Positions 1 through 11,462 of a DNA stretch of 36,532 bases are shown in pieces (the stretch's first letter is position 1; each line of letters opens with the position of its first letter). Origin of the DNA: Branchiostoma floridae (lineage: Eukaryota; Chordata; Leptocardii; Amphioxiformes; Branchiostomatidae). The position numbers and the translations under genes were made by a program. Location of the stretch: the NCBI RefSeq assembly GCF_000003815.2, contig NC_049984.1, forward strand, positions 14,239,664 to 14,276,195. Direction: 5' to 3'. The notes below the pieces were generated by a model, which did no database searches, had not been told where the DNA came from, and saw only the letters and a list, made by a program, of their open reading frames with translations.

Positions 1-547
1 ATTATTCAACGGCGACAGATCGAAAGCACTTATGAAAATTGTTTCACTTGTTCCAAGGACTTCCCTGCCCTTTAATTGTATGATTGATATCGTGAATAGA
101 CTCACTCATTATTGTAACTCCCAGTCAGCTCCATAAAAATGTTTTTCTTCCAATTAAGTGGCCATAGTCCATTATTTTTCAAAATTTAAACTATACCACC
201 CATTGCTTACCCGTGAGCGATGGCAACAAAGGACATTTATATCTCTGCTATGTTTTACCTTGAAATAAGAACACTAAAAAAGACCATGTACCATACTGCG
301 GCAATGCCCAGGGTTTGGCTCTCGAGAAAAGCTGGTCTTATTCAAGATGATTTCCTTTTAATTTCCACTACCCCTCCCCCTCGGAGTACATGGAAATTAA
401 AGCTTATCGTTCAAGCGAAGCATTAGTGCCCGAGGCCTTATTGCTTGTAAGACCTTAATTATGCTTGCCGAAGATGGCGCTGCGCTGTTGAAGATTGAGG
501 TTAGGATCAAAAGGAGGCCACACCTGGGTAGCAGAGCCTGGAGAGTA

Positions 548-566
548 TGACGTCACCGTGACGTCA
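548..566. promoter_or_regulatory. Double CRE palindrome
   Basis: Two exact cAMP-response elements TGACGTCA (548-555 and 559-566), 11 bp apart start to start, make TGACGTCACCGTGACGTCA. With one flanking base on each side the whole is a 21-bp palindrome about a central C. CREB/ATF-type bZIP dimers bind TGACGTCA; spacing of about one helical turn would put two dimers on one face. No transcript start or exon could be tied to it. Confidence 0.55.
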
Positions 567-1039
567 TGTTTACAAACCTTGCATATTATCACAAAGTACG
601 CGGGAAACGGCCTTCCACGTATTACTATGAACGTCTTAGATCTGATGATTAAAATGGAAAGCAAACACTGCTTCTATCTGGTCGATATTTTTTTTTTTTC
701 ATTCTTTATAAGTAGACATCAAACATCTTTACGTGCAATGATAGAGAGTTAGCTTCCGCTGCCGGACAACACACCTTTATCTGTATATCATATTCTACTA
801 GAGGAATTAGAGCGGTGAATAGACTGATATCGTTGCAAACCACACAATCAACTTGCAGCTCATGTACAGCCGAGTCCTAGTATAAATACCACTCAGACTT
901 ATCAATATTGATAATATTTTGTAAACACTTCTAGGGAAGTTGATATGTGATACATCGGGTCACAATCTATTTCCTGTTCATATTTATTCACAATCATCAA
1001 CACTTTCATTGACAGATATACCGTGTATTCGCCACTGCG

Positions 1040-1830
1040 TAAGCCGGCTTGATGTGAGACTCGTTACCTTCGGCGCCCCTGCCTACTTAAGGTAATGCAA
1101 CCGTAAACTTTGGTGAATGTTAATCTTCCAGTGCATGACTGTGCACTGTGGAAACACCCCGCGTGAACGGGCACCCCTCCAGTTTTGGAGCAAATCCAGG
1201 GGCCCATCATTTTTAATATTTCATGGTGTCCCCTGTGTGCATTTAACGGAGACAACTCAAAGGGAAATTTCCTGTGAAACCCTCGAAAGGGCCAGGGGAA
1301 TTCCCCCAAACCCGCGCTCAGAACGACGTGAGGCCATTGTTCATGGGGGAAAGAAGGGGGTCCGGTGGAAAGTCTGGAGAAATTTTGACGGGTACGTGAG
1401 GAGGGAGACGGGGCGCGTCGACGCTAAATTCATCGGCGGTGGCTGGGCCGTGGGACGCCGGCCCGCTTTCATTGGTTGTGGGGTGTGATTTATGGTCCAA
1501 CTGTGATTGACATTAGGATTCTGAACGACCATTGTCATGCACCTGCTGCTTCTGAATGATACATGAGGATCAAATGAAAGAGGTTCGCCACATTTCGAAG
1601 AAGCGGCCACATTCGGAATGGCAGGCCCTTCCACCTCCCACCCACCGGCACGGTAGCTGTCCCCGGTGCTGAATCCGTGGCAGTGGTTGTTTTAGCATTC
1701 ACCTGGTGTGGTCGCCACTAGCTTTTCGCGCGGTGCTCTTTCCACTTCGTCGCTAGCTGCGTACGAACCTTGTCTGAAGTGATTTTAAGTTAAACCTCGC
1801 CGAGAGAAGAAGAGCTTTGCACAAGACAAC
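1040..1830. other. GC- and CpG-rich block, possible promoter or conserved non-coding region
   Basis: This block is visibly richer in G+C and CpG than its surroundings, for example GGGGCGCGTCGACGC near 1411, CGGCGGTGG near 1434, GACGCCGGCCCGC near 1453 and TTTTCGCGCGGTGC near 1723, plus an inverted CCAAT (ATTGG, near 1471). Overlapping open frames on both strands (for example 1117-1488 plus, 1341-1634 minus) look like by-products of base composition and match no family I know. Confidence 0.35.
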
Positions 1831-4489
1831 GCCTGGTTTACTATTTGCCAAACCTTCAAAAAAGACACAAGCTGAGCGTCCTTAATGGCACATTACGTCG
1901 GCCTCTCTTATTCCAACCCAGAAATGGGTCCCTTTACTCGGCATACATAATTGCGATCCTCAAAAATATTACACGCTTTACAGGTTCCATAATCCCCGTA
2001 GTGACAATCCTTTAATGCTTTACCTGCATATTTGAAATTGCTTCTAACACCTTTGGAGAGATCTCACAAGAGCCACATGTGTGATCCCGTGCCCCACTGG
2101 TCACGAACATGCAGCGATTCCATCGCCTATCTGTACGCCACTACACGGTAACTTGTAACAGAAAAGCAAACAAGGCGCAAAATGAACTCAAAATGTACTA
2201 ATATTTATCATAATCGTTCCAGTGAATGAAATAATAATCTTTGATCAGACAAAAGGCCCCTAGAAATATTTTGTGTGGGTTGGCGTACAATGCACCATTA
2301 AAAGAGGGCCAGGCAGTGGCTTACGGAGCGTTCAGCCGCGGCACCGGTCGCCCCTCCCACCGGCCTCATGCGCCATGAATTATGAATAGCGGCCCAAACG
2401 GATTTACTGTGCAAAGTTGTGGTGAAGATCCCTGGTTATGGGTGCGTTTGTATTGGGTTAGTCATGACTGCAAGAGGCCGAGTCTTCCAGTGTTTAAGTA
2501 GACATGTTACCTTTAAGTTAGTAGAGCTTATAGAAGGTGTTCCATTTTCCGAGGCAAGTGAAAATATTAGTACATGTACATGCATGATCTCTTTTTTCAA
2601 TACCACACGACAAGGCGCAAGTTCAGGTTCGTATTTCTGGTATATTTGTTTTTAGATTTGATGCAATGGAAAACTTCCTACAAATAATGTGACAAAAAGG
2701 ACATTTCAACTTCGTCTAGGGCATTCGGAGCGTTTATTTATTTGTGCTGCTCTATATTGAAGATATCCACATCAATCTACTGTTCAACGATACTTGTTAT
2801 ACATTTGTCGGTTACTTGATGCCAAGCAGGCGCTCTTCAATTTGTCAAAGCGTCAACATAGACGTAATCAGACATTTGGTTCATTAATCAATAGATAGGT
2901 TTACGTAAACTTGATAGCGCTCTCTTCCAAACCGATGGATGAGCTACTTTATTTTATATGTATATGTATCTAAATCGGCTAAGAACTGTTCCTATTGAGT
3001 CCATGCACACTGGCACTCATGTTCTTTAAAATGTACATTAATACTAGTACTTAGAATTTCTTAAGAATTATAAGGCATCTAATATAGCTTAAGCGGGATG
3101 TTTAAAGAAGACTGAACAGTGCTTTTCATTTGTAGTGGGACGAAAATGATTCTGTGTAACTTGACAAAGTTAGGACATGATAGGGAAATCTCCTAACACC
3201 AATGCTTTGTCGCTAAAATTAAATTCATAAATGACCGCTGCTTTGAACAAATACCTGAAAGTGTGATAAGTCTTTCGCTCCATGTGTGTCGTTTTTTGCC
3301 TACGTAATTATGGGTTATTCCAAGTATGTCAGAAGATCGTAAAAATATAGGGTGTCCATTTTTTCCTCGAACAATACGTGGATACTTTAATCACTCTATT
3401 AGTCATCATACAATTGCAATTAGTGAGTACCTATTCTTCCTGGAGTAGAACAGAATACAATTAACAAACATTCTACGTAGAATTTGCGACAAACTAAGTT
3501 ACATTTGTACAACGATGGCCCTAAAATGGTATCGTGCGTTAGTATGAGATGGGTGATGTCATGGTGTGACTCCGTGAGTAGTTTCATCGGTTTGGTAGAT
3601 AATACATTTACTTGTACACATTCAAGTACTTTCCCTTGCCAACGTCTAGGTAGTTCGTCTAAAACGTTGGTAGGGAAGAGAAACTTGGTGGTCTATAAGA
3701 AAACTCTAATATCGTCCAATTTTATGAGTTACACCTCACACACACGCACAAGTCGTGACCTTTTTCCTCTCAGCGATAGGGCCGCATCCCAGGCGGAAAG
3801 AATTCGTCTTATCTCAACGGACAGCTCGTCTTGGTCATCGCAGGCGAGAAGATGTGTATCTGTTTCCCTGAAAATCCCCTCGTGTAGGCGACCTAGCCCC
3901 CGACCCCCGTCGCCCCAGCTATGCATAGGACAACGAGTTTGGAATGGAGATATCCTCACCACCTACTTGCTGATCAGAGTGAGAGAACTTTGCGGAGGTA
4001 CCCGGTAGTGGCATTACAATTGCGCGGAGGCGGAGTTGTCCTTGCTGGTACCTATGACTAGATAGAGAGTTAGTTCCCAAGATACCAGAGAATCACTTGG
4101 CGTACAAAAATGATATCATCGTCTGCTGCTATCAACTTCTTACAGCTGTTTTTAATTATCGGCACGACTTTCTAACACTTCTTAGAGAGCCTCTAAAACA
4201 GTCCTTGATTTTAAGATAAATAAATGAAGAGTAAAATGAATTCTTTAGCGTGGCATTTATAGATTGGGACACGTCGACAGCGGTACGTCCATAAATTGAC
4301 TAAAGTTAAAGTTGAAAATACAGTAATTCGATCCTGGGTTGGAATACCGGCATATCATTACACAATACTTGTACATTACTGCCCTGGATTTAAAGTTTGT
4401 GAACAGTACATGACTTTATATATCCATCATCCAGAGATCGCGTTGGCTGTTTTCATGACTGACGTGTTGCACTGACGTTTGATAAACTG
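1831..4489. other. AT-rich intergenic sequence without supported genes
   Basis: Apart from the small GC island at 2300-2400 I see no exon, RNA gene or repeat. The longest open frame (3484-4008, plus, 174 codons) has an unconvincing composition and no recognisable domain. Confidence 0.5.
2300..2400. other. Short GC-rich island
   Basis: About 100 bp with GGAGCGTTCAGCCGCGGCAC, CCGGTCGCCCC and CACCGGCCTCATGCGCC stands out from AT-rich flanks. No coding signal was found. It may be a regulatory segment related to the block at 1040-1830; this is inference only. Confidence 0.25.
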
Positions 4490-4690
4490 CTGAGCTTGGG
4501 GTCAAGATCCGCTCGAGAGGCTAGGACAGCCTCTGCCTACGAATCTCACGCCGAACGATGGGTTCCAAAGCAATCGCACTTTCTCCACCAACTCCACAAA
4601 CTGTGCCAAGCGATGGACTTGATGGGTCAAAGTCGTCTCGAAAATGCAATTTCCTCTAAGATCCACGACCTTGGACCAGCTGTGTTATAG
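4490..4690 (+). other. Balanced-composition segment with a 33-codon ATG frame of unknown status
   Basis: All three plus frames stay partly open here and G+C content is raised. One frame from ATG at 4558 to TAA at 4657 reads MGSKAIALSPPTPQTVPSDG and further small polar residues, like disordered protein. No splice sites or homology support it; an alternative frame gives a 64-codon ORF. It could be an unrecognised exon or chance. Confidence 0.15.
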
Positions 4691-4844
4691 GTCAACATAT
4701 ATTGCAAAGCTATGACTCAGTGTGGACGAAGATTGCAAATTTTAAGGCTACAGAGTCTCGACGTGTCAAATCGTGAAAGAATATGATGTGAGCGCTCGAG
4801 AAGATAAGGAGAGGCCCAGGTTCCTGTTCAACCACTGTGGCATG

Positions 4845-4921
4845 TAGACGTACCTTAATCTCCAAGCAGATCCTACGGTAGCGTAAGATAGTATCAAAAG
4901 GTGGCCAATGGAGCTAGCCGC
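4845..4921 (+). repeat. Dispersed repeat copy abutting assembly gap
   Basis: TCTCCAAGCAGATCCTACGG (from 4860), then AGATAGTATCAAAAGGTGGC and GGAGCTAGCCG match the repeat at 15640-15780 at about three quarters of positions by eye. The copy runs into the N gap, which may have arisen because the repeat could not be assembled. Confidence 0.65.
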
Positions 4922-5021
4922 NNNNNNNNNNNNNNNNNNNNNNNNNNNNNNNNNNNNNNNNNNNNNNNNNNNNNNNNNNNNNNNNNNNNNNNNNNNNNNN
5001 NNNNNNNNNNNNNNNNNNNNN
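4922..5021. other. Assembly gap (100 N)
   Basis: Exactly 100 N, a conventional size for gaps of unknown length. Open frames drawn across it are artefacts. Confidence 0.99.
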
Positions 5022-5667
5022 CGAATGTGATTCAGCCACTTGATGGCAAGAAGAAGACTGTTGATGATATGTTGAATATGTCCCATATCGCAAGCAATGT
5101 ATAAAACGCTAGTCACACTCTTGAAAGAACTACAAAAATGCAAACAACCATATGGAAACTGCACTACATAACAGTCATACATCATGTATAGAGATTCCTA
5201 TTCACGTTATCCGTAGGCTGCAGGATGAATTAACGATAAGATATGCAAATAAAAACACAAGTTAACGGTGATGTCTCTAAAAACAATCATCAAGTAAACT
5301 ATATTTTTCAACATCATTGCATTGATTCTTCTACTTGTGAATGACGTTGTCATATAGTAAAAATACACCGTAAACTTTATATCAGTAGAATTACACTGCT
5401 ACCATCTCTCTCTAACGTTGTAAATCTACAGCAAATGACCGTACACTCTGTTTATCAATGCTTAGATCATCCACTTCATTTACTGTCACATTTACAAAGC
5501 TGTAACATTTTTGATATACTAAGTAGTCCACAATTTTATTCATTGTATACCAACTTATCTTCTTTGCTAGTCCGTTTCTGTATTGCTATGTATGTTGAAT
5601 TGTTTTTATTCTTGTTTTGTATTTATGGTACAGGTAATGTTTAAGTACTATGCTTTCTGCCCAATCC
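5022..5667. other. AT-rich sequence, nothing recognised
   Basis: No exon-like or repeat signal was found, apart from one isolated ATGCAAAT at 5243-5250. Confidence 0.5.
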
Positions 5668-5900
5668 TTATATCAAACATATGTGAATGAAACAACAACA
5701 ACAACAGTGTTTGAGATGCAGTTTGCACTGAACGGAACGACGGGACACCAAAAACGTAATCCCCATCTTATGCATGCAGAAATCACAACCGGTGTCAACT
5801 AGATTCTCCCTCATCGATCTGTCCCCTTTCATCGGCATCCGCCGTGTTTGGCTTGCTGATTGGACCGTCATTAGGGCACCCCCTAGGGGGTCCAAACTAT
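5668..5900 (-). other. Unassigned open frame with 14-bp palindrome at its 5' end
   Basis: A minus-strand frame (5895-5668) reads MDPLGGALMTVQSASQTRRM and continues to a cysteine run encoded by CAA/TGT-type triplet repeats (TTGTTGTTG... on the minus strand, about 5690-5706). ACCCCCTAGGGGGT (5878-5891) is a perfect palindrome. I recognise no family; composition over about 5735-5890 is more balanced than its flanks. It may be part of an old transposable element. Confidence 0.2.
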
Positions 5901-5903
5901 CTT

Positions 5904-6345
5904 ATGGCGTTATACACAGACAATGGAAAATAACATTAAGCTTCTGATAGCCTTTTGCAGCATAAGAAAGAGTTTAATTTCCAACCATGGCTAATATAAA
6001 CCCCAAACATACACATCAACGTAATTATCATTACGATTTGTTTATTGTTCGGAAGTTATCAATGATTCTGCAGACTTCCCGTATTCTGTTTGAGCATCTA
6101 ATGTTCGAGACAACCAGTTTCATGGCGTTATAAACAGGCCAAGGCAAGTAACGGCAAGCTTCTGGTTGTATTTTACAACATAAAAAGGTTTAAATTGCAT
6201 CGGTGCTTAATATAAGACCCAAGCATACATATCAACATAATAATCATTAGGTCTTGTTTATTGTTTGGAAGTTATCAATGATTCTGCAGAATTCTCGTAT
6301 CTACTTGAGCATGTAATGGTTGAATGCGAGCCAACCGGTAACGTG
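5904..6345 (+). repeat. Tandem duplication, unit about 218 bp, two copies
   Basis: ATGGCGTTATA occurs at 5904 and 6122. The following landmarks repeat in order: AAGCTTCTG, a TTTAA..TTGC/TTCC block, TTAATATAA/CTAATATAAA, CATACA.ATCAAC, TTGTTTATTGTT, GGAAGTTATCAATGATTCTG and TTGAGCAT.TAATG. Identity is roughly 80 percent by eye, so the duplication is not recent. Confidence 0.8.
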
Positions 6346-6535
6346 ATGAAATGTTTAGTATGCTATATGAACACCAATGTAAGCTTTGGAGCTATTCTTC
6401 AAAACAGCAGGAATTCTATGATTTATAACCTGGTCAATGATGACGACGTGTAAATGTTTTGAACTCGCGCACGTCAGCGCGCCATGCTGAATTTTAGTAC
6501 GTCTGAATTTTAAGTAACCATGGTAGCGCAAGTTG

Positions 6536-6722
6536 ACCTTTACCTGGGGTAACCTATATCCGTTTAAAAATAAAGGATATGCGTGGACATTGAGTTGAAA
6601 AAGTTTGGTTTTAAACTGCAATAATCTGAAAATATTACAGTTTGAAACCACCGCCCTTCGACTTGACCTAAGTAAACTGTTTTTAAATTCAATGGATATA
6701 GGTTACCCCGCGGATAAAGGTA
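6536..6722. mobile_element. Palindromic foldback element, about 187 bp
   Basis: The sequence is one long imperfect palindrome centred near 6629. The outer arm ACCTTTACC.GGGGTAACCT (from 6536) is mirrored by AGGTTACCCCGCGGATAAAG (to about 6720). GGATATAGG/CCTATATCC, TTTAAAAA/TTTTTAAA and TTGGTTTTAAACTG/CAGTTTGAAACCA pair inward. There is almost no spacer, so a transcript would form a long hairpin. It is non-coding; such hairpins are usual for MITEs. The 90-aa and 98-aa open frames over it are chance. Confidence 0.75.
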
Positions 6723-6879
6723 TGTTAGCGTTAAAAGTCGTCGTTGTTAAAACAAGTAGATTCAAAGCATGCATTACGACGATATCAGTAGTGCTAACTA
6801 ATAAATCTTTAATTCTATTGATGAGGAATGAACTCCATTTTCATATTTTATTTCATATTTTGTCGCTCTGGCTGTGAAG

Positions 6880-7340
6880 GACATTGCTGAGAATGAAAAG
6901 TAGAGCGCACGACGGTGTCCAATGAAGCATGTCTGTTGCCACGAAATGAGATATTCCTCTAGTTTACGACCTGCTTCGCGGAATCCAGCCGCAGGAGTTA
7001 TGGTTCCTGGGATGCTGCAGCGCACAGGAAAACGGTCGGTGAGAGCCTGCAACATTGAGCTCCAAATTAGCCATCAATCCACGTGATCGCTGGTTGTGAA
7101 ATGAGTGACGAGGAAAACTGCCGTATCATGCATAAAAGAGGCGAGTGTTGCACCTGCTCCCGGCCACTCCCCGAGCCATTACGACATCGGGGAACGGCTA
7201 CGACTGGAATACATATGGGCAGTGGGAGGGTGTGGGGAGGGCGACACCGACTAGTCTCCAACAAGCTTCTCTTGTGGCTGCAAAAATAGCGCAAATAGGG
7301 GGATACTTTTGGCAGCTAGTTTTTATTCGTTTGCGCTAAA
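6880..7340. other. Moderately GC-rich segment with overlapping open frames, no identified gene
   Basis: Several frames of 64-85 codons on both strands overlap here, and a CACGTG E-box lies at 7080-7085. None shows a domain, a clear splice junction or codon use unlike chance. It may be a decayed element or a regulatory region. Confidence 0.25.
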
Positions 7341-9184
7341 AGGAGTAAAAATGCGTAGGGTACAGCCGGAGATGTGTCGATTAGAGGTCACTGGAGTTAC
7401 CTAAGAATTCTCCTATAATGATGGATACCAGGAGACATTTTGAAGGCACACAGAAAAGAAAATCACTGCCTTGGTAGAAAAGATACCAAAGAACCTGCGT
7501 CAATGTAATGGCACTATCGCACTTGCAATGATTCCCTGGTAATGTATTAAGCGACTAATAGTAAAAGACTATAGTAAAATTGTAGACATAGGACAAATCA
7601 TTTTGCAAAGGATTAATTAGAATATTTGCTAAAATACTCGGCTCTTCGAAATACAGTTATGTTCCATCTTTATTCTAAACTTGTTTCCCAGGTTTTATGA
7701 TAAAAATCAAATGACGGTAATCTATATTGCCTGACAGTGAAAAATATTTCAATCTTTATCGTCAACTACGTTTTATTCACTAGAATGTCAATGAAGTTTT
7801 ACATTTTTTCTCTGTTTATTTGTATTAAATTTGGACTCTCCAGAGAATCTCATCACTTTAACTTATTGTAGAGTTACAACACCCACATACCCTACAACTG
7901 TACAACTGTGTTGTATTTATACGCCATACTGATTTGATAATATGGATGACATCCTCATGGCACCCCAAAAGTAATGTGAGCATGCGAAGAAAAGGAAGGT
8001 AGAAAAAAATGTACACTCCAGGTCGTATAAATTCTCAATTTTTTGTTTTCCACATCTTTGACTTTGGAATTGACTTCACTTTGGTTTTGATTTTTTTCAG
8101 TCTGAGTTTCTTTGTATGAATTGCAGTATGGCCATCAACTTTTTTTCGTGAAACGGACAAAAAGTGATGCACTAGTGGATGTCATCCTTAAGATGAAGTG
8201 AGAGTGGCATTATGCTGGTTAATACTATGTCAATCCCTGTGCTTAATATCTGCCTACCAGAACACCATTATGGTATTAACACCAGCAGGCCTATTCCATT
8301 TTAAATCTCGTGGGTTTGGGGGGGGGGAGGGGTAATAATTGACATTTAACCTCCTCCCCATCATATTAATCAATACCTCGCTCTGTTTCAACCTTTTCAT
8401 GGTACACAAACTCATAACCACTACAAATGTGGGTTCATTACTTCATCCATGAGGACAATGGACACTCGCGCTCGTGCCAAGAGTTGCCCCCCCATCTTTA
8501 AATGGAATAAACGCACCAGCTATATCACCCAAACCATAAATCAAAGAACACACTATCTAAATTTTATATCAGATATGTCTCCCAAATTGTCTATATAAAT
8601 ATCTATTATACTGTACAATCTACAGAACAGGAAATGACAGTTGACACAATCAAAGATGCCACACAAGTTGACATACAACTTTTTTGGAAGCTTTATTGCA
8701 TTTTTTGTTCTCATGCACATTGGATGTTATGTATTTATGATTATACATAATCGGAGATAATTTTCAGTATTGTCAAATCTATCTCTAGTTATACAAAGGG
8801 GGCAGGAAAGAAGTCTAGCTCTAGAACGTTGTAAACATGATACCTGGGGTGTTGATTGAAACTGACAGTGCTGATACACAACTCTTGTTGTGGCAAGACT
8901 CCATGAAATGAAGGCATACATGTACATTTTACCAATGAGTCAGGATTCTTTGTCACGTACATTTTTAACACTAAATGAGTGGAGATCAACGATTAAGTGC
9001 CATCAGATCAATACATCTATCTGATGGTTGGAAAAAAGTTAACAATTTTGTACCTTAACTTTAAAATCATTTGGACAGTTGTCTGACTTTCAGATGTGCC
9101 TATACAATGTATGTATTTCACTATGTAAGGACATAGTTGTTCAGCAGAGAAATCGAGGCTTAACACATAATTGTTTCTAGGTTT
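7341..9184. other. AT-rich intergenic sequence, nothing recognised
   Basis: Only homopolymer tracts, such as a G-rich run near 8319-8332, and short open frames are seen. No repeat or exon could be supported. Confidence 0.5.
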
Positions 9185-9234
9185 CTCTCTTTTAGTATCT
9201 TCTTTTTACCTCTCTTTTAGTATCTTCTTTTCAC
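9185..9234 (+). repeat. Two-copy direct repeat, 25-bp unit
   Basis: TCTCTTTTAGTATCTTCTTT occurs at 9186 and again at 9211, almost identical and directly adjacent. Confidence 0.85.
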
Positions 9235-9717
9235 TATGCCGCTGGTTCCATTGAGTCGATGAATTGCAATATCCTCAAGTAACAAAATTGTCATATTGGG
9301 AAGCAGTAGAAATATCTGCATGTATCTGAAGGTATCAGTGGTATTTAATAGCTGAAAAGGAATTATGATGCCAGACAAGACAGTATTCCATCTCATTTGC
9401 AATGTCATATGGTACGCAAGAAAGGTCATAGTTTTAACATAAATAGTATCTTATTCAAGACATTTACCATACTTTTCGGGATTGGAAGACCTTGTGCTTA
9501 CTACTATATTTTGTTTATCAGGTATTCAAATACCCATTGCAAAAGTCAAAGTCAGGATGGTAAATTTTTACACCACATGCCAGACAAGCTCTTAGATAAT
9601 GATACCATTTCATTACTATGTTGCAGCTTGGTAACAAAGATGTACAACAAAGTTGTACTTTTCTAAAAGAAAATGATCTTTTGACAAATACTGGTGGCTA
9701 TCAACACAGTACAAAAA

Positions 9718-10005
9718 TGTTTCCAACACCCATATGGGTAATTACATAAAGCTGGGTCCGCAAGGGCACAAAATTTGTAGACCCACGCATATGGCTGTAT
9801 TGTTGACAAAGCATTGGGTGTTCATGAGTGAAAACTTCACATAACCATATGTTGACAAGGGTGTACTGTTCACAAGACCCATGTGTTAGCTCACAAGGCT
9901 CACAATGGATTAAGCTTGCAACAACCATAGGTTGACGTGGGTGTGTTGTTGTTAAGGGTGCACAGTTCACGAGGGTTCTCTGTTCACATGGGTGTACATC
10001 TCAGT
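9718..10005 (+). repeat. Degenerate tandem array around CCATATGTTGACAAGGGTG
   Basis: Words such as AACCATATGTTGACAAGGGT (9843) and AACCATAGGTTGACGTGGGT (9922) recur about 79 bp apart. Looser versions lie at about 9727 and 9787, with repeated TGTTCAC and CACAAG/CACGAG words between. Four or so diverged units are visible. The array also produces a spurious 89-codon minus-strand frame (9701-9970). Confidence 0.6.
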
Positions 10006-11462
10006 CATAGCATTCAAAATCAAAAGGGTGGCTTTTTTTTGCAAAACCCTAGTTTAACAACGGAGTGCTGGGTTCACAAGTGTGCAATTTTCACACTATA
10101 TTGATGATAACTATACGCTTCATACTAACTACAGTTATGAACCTCCTTTATTCTACCTAGTCTAAGACATAGAGGCACACAGAAGCACCCAGTTGTGACC
10201 AAGTCCATATCGTTCAAGTATTATATACATTCCCCATAAAATTGTATATACAATGATATAATACAGCATTAGTAAGACCATATAATATATTATAAAATAA
10301 AGCCCCAATAAAACAATAAAAAATCCAAAGAAAAAATTTAATACTGTATTTAAACCTTGCATTTTGTGTACACAACACAATTGTTAATGTCAGCTAGCAT
10401 TAAAAAAAGGAAATTATACAACAAAAGGTAAAAGATGAAACATTGCACTGAACATGAAAAAAGACTTAAAAACATTGACTAAAATTCAAGTTGACAATTC
10501 AATGTTACCTCTATAAAATCAGATGTAGACAAGTCAAATAATTCAATACATGTCACTGACTTTCATACATGATTGTGGAGAAGTGAGTGTGCCTTCTGTG
10601 TACAATGTCCCTACACATCTAAACCTAGTTCTAGTTTTCAAAAGTAGGTACCCCAAATTTAGTTTCTCTAGGGGGATTTGTTAGGAAAAGTATGTAGTTG
10701 ATAAAATGAACCCATCCCCCAAAGAAAAAGCTTCCTAGAAGCCAAAATTTAGTACACAGCATCACTGTCAGACTAGTACATTCTCAAATGATCACTCTGA
10801 AAGTGAAAAAAACGTCCTGCATAGTTCATGATTATGATATGATTTTTGTCACTACATTTCAATGATGACTATGTTATACTTAAATCTGTCACTAAAAGCC
10901 ATTTTTGTAGTTGGTTGACAGATTTTAAAATTAACGTCTACATGTGTCATGTAGTTGTGGACATGCTATCTAATTTCCCCACATTGCGCCCCCTAGCTCC
11001 TCACCATACATTAGAAAAGAAATAAAAACGTTCTGACGGTTATTTCCCGATATATTATTTACAAACTATTTCAGTATGTTCCCTCAGCATGATAATGCAC
11101 AATGTCGTTTCATAACCCGTTAGTTCAGCAGCTGGAATATACAGTAATTCCTATATAATTTGAAAACAAGTAGAAAATTCCAACCATGTATTGTTTTATG
11201 TAAACTCAGTCAACAGATTCAGGTTCTGCTGTTTCTACTCTCTTAACTTGTATGCTACCCTACACCATGATTACACAATGCTATTTCTTTTTGACTATCC
11301 TCTTATTGAACCTGTGGCAACTTCAGCTGTATATAACACATGCCTGGGCAACAACAAAATTGGAATACTTAAAGTCTCTTTGAATGTTAAGCAGTTGTAA
11401 TTTCCTTTGCTATTTCTGTGTCTCGTCCAGTTTGGTTTTTCCTATAGTTCCTCATTGCCCCA
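10006..11462 (-). other. Downstream region of the DUF1295 gene (3' UTR end not defined)
   Basis: This lies immediately 3' of the stop codon on the minus strand. No canonical minus-strand AATAAA (plus TTTATT) is obvious in the first kilobase. One occurs at 10147-10152, about 1.3 kb from the stop. The length of the 3' UTR therefore cannot be fixed from sequence. The region is AT-rich, without other features. Confidence 0.4.

Noticed and set aside
1117-1488. 123-codon plus-strand open frame in GC-rich DNA
   Set aside because: GC-rich DNA has few stop codons; competing frames on the minus strand are equally open, and no family is recognised.
3484-4008. 174-codon plus-strand open frame, the longest in the window
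   Set aside because: No ordered motifs, start context or splice support; composition looks random and an opposite-strand frame overlaps it.
4766-5185. 139-codon minus-strand open frame
   Set aside because: It runs through the 100-N gap; its openness is an artefact of unknown bases.
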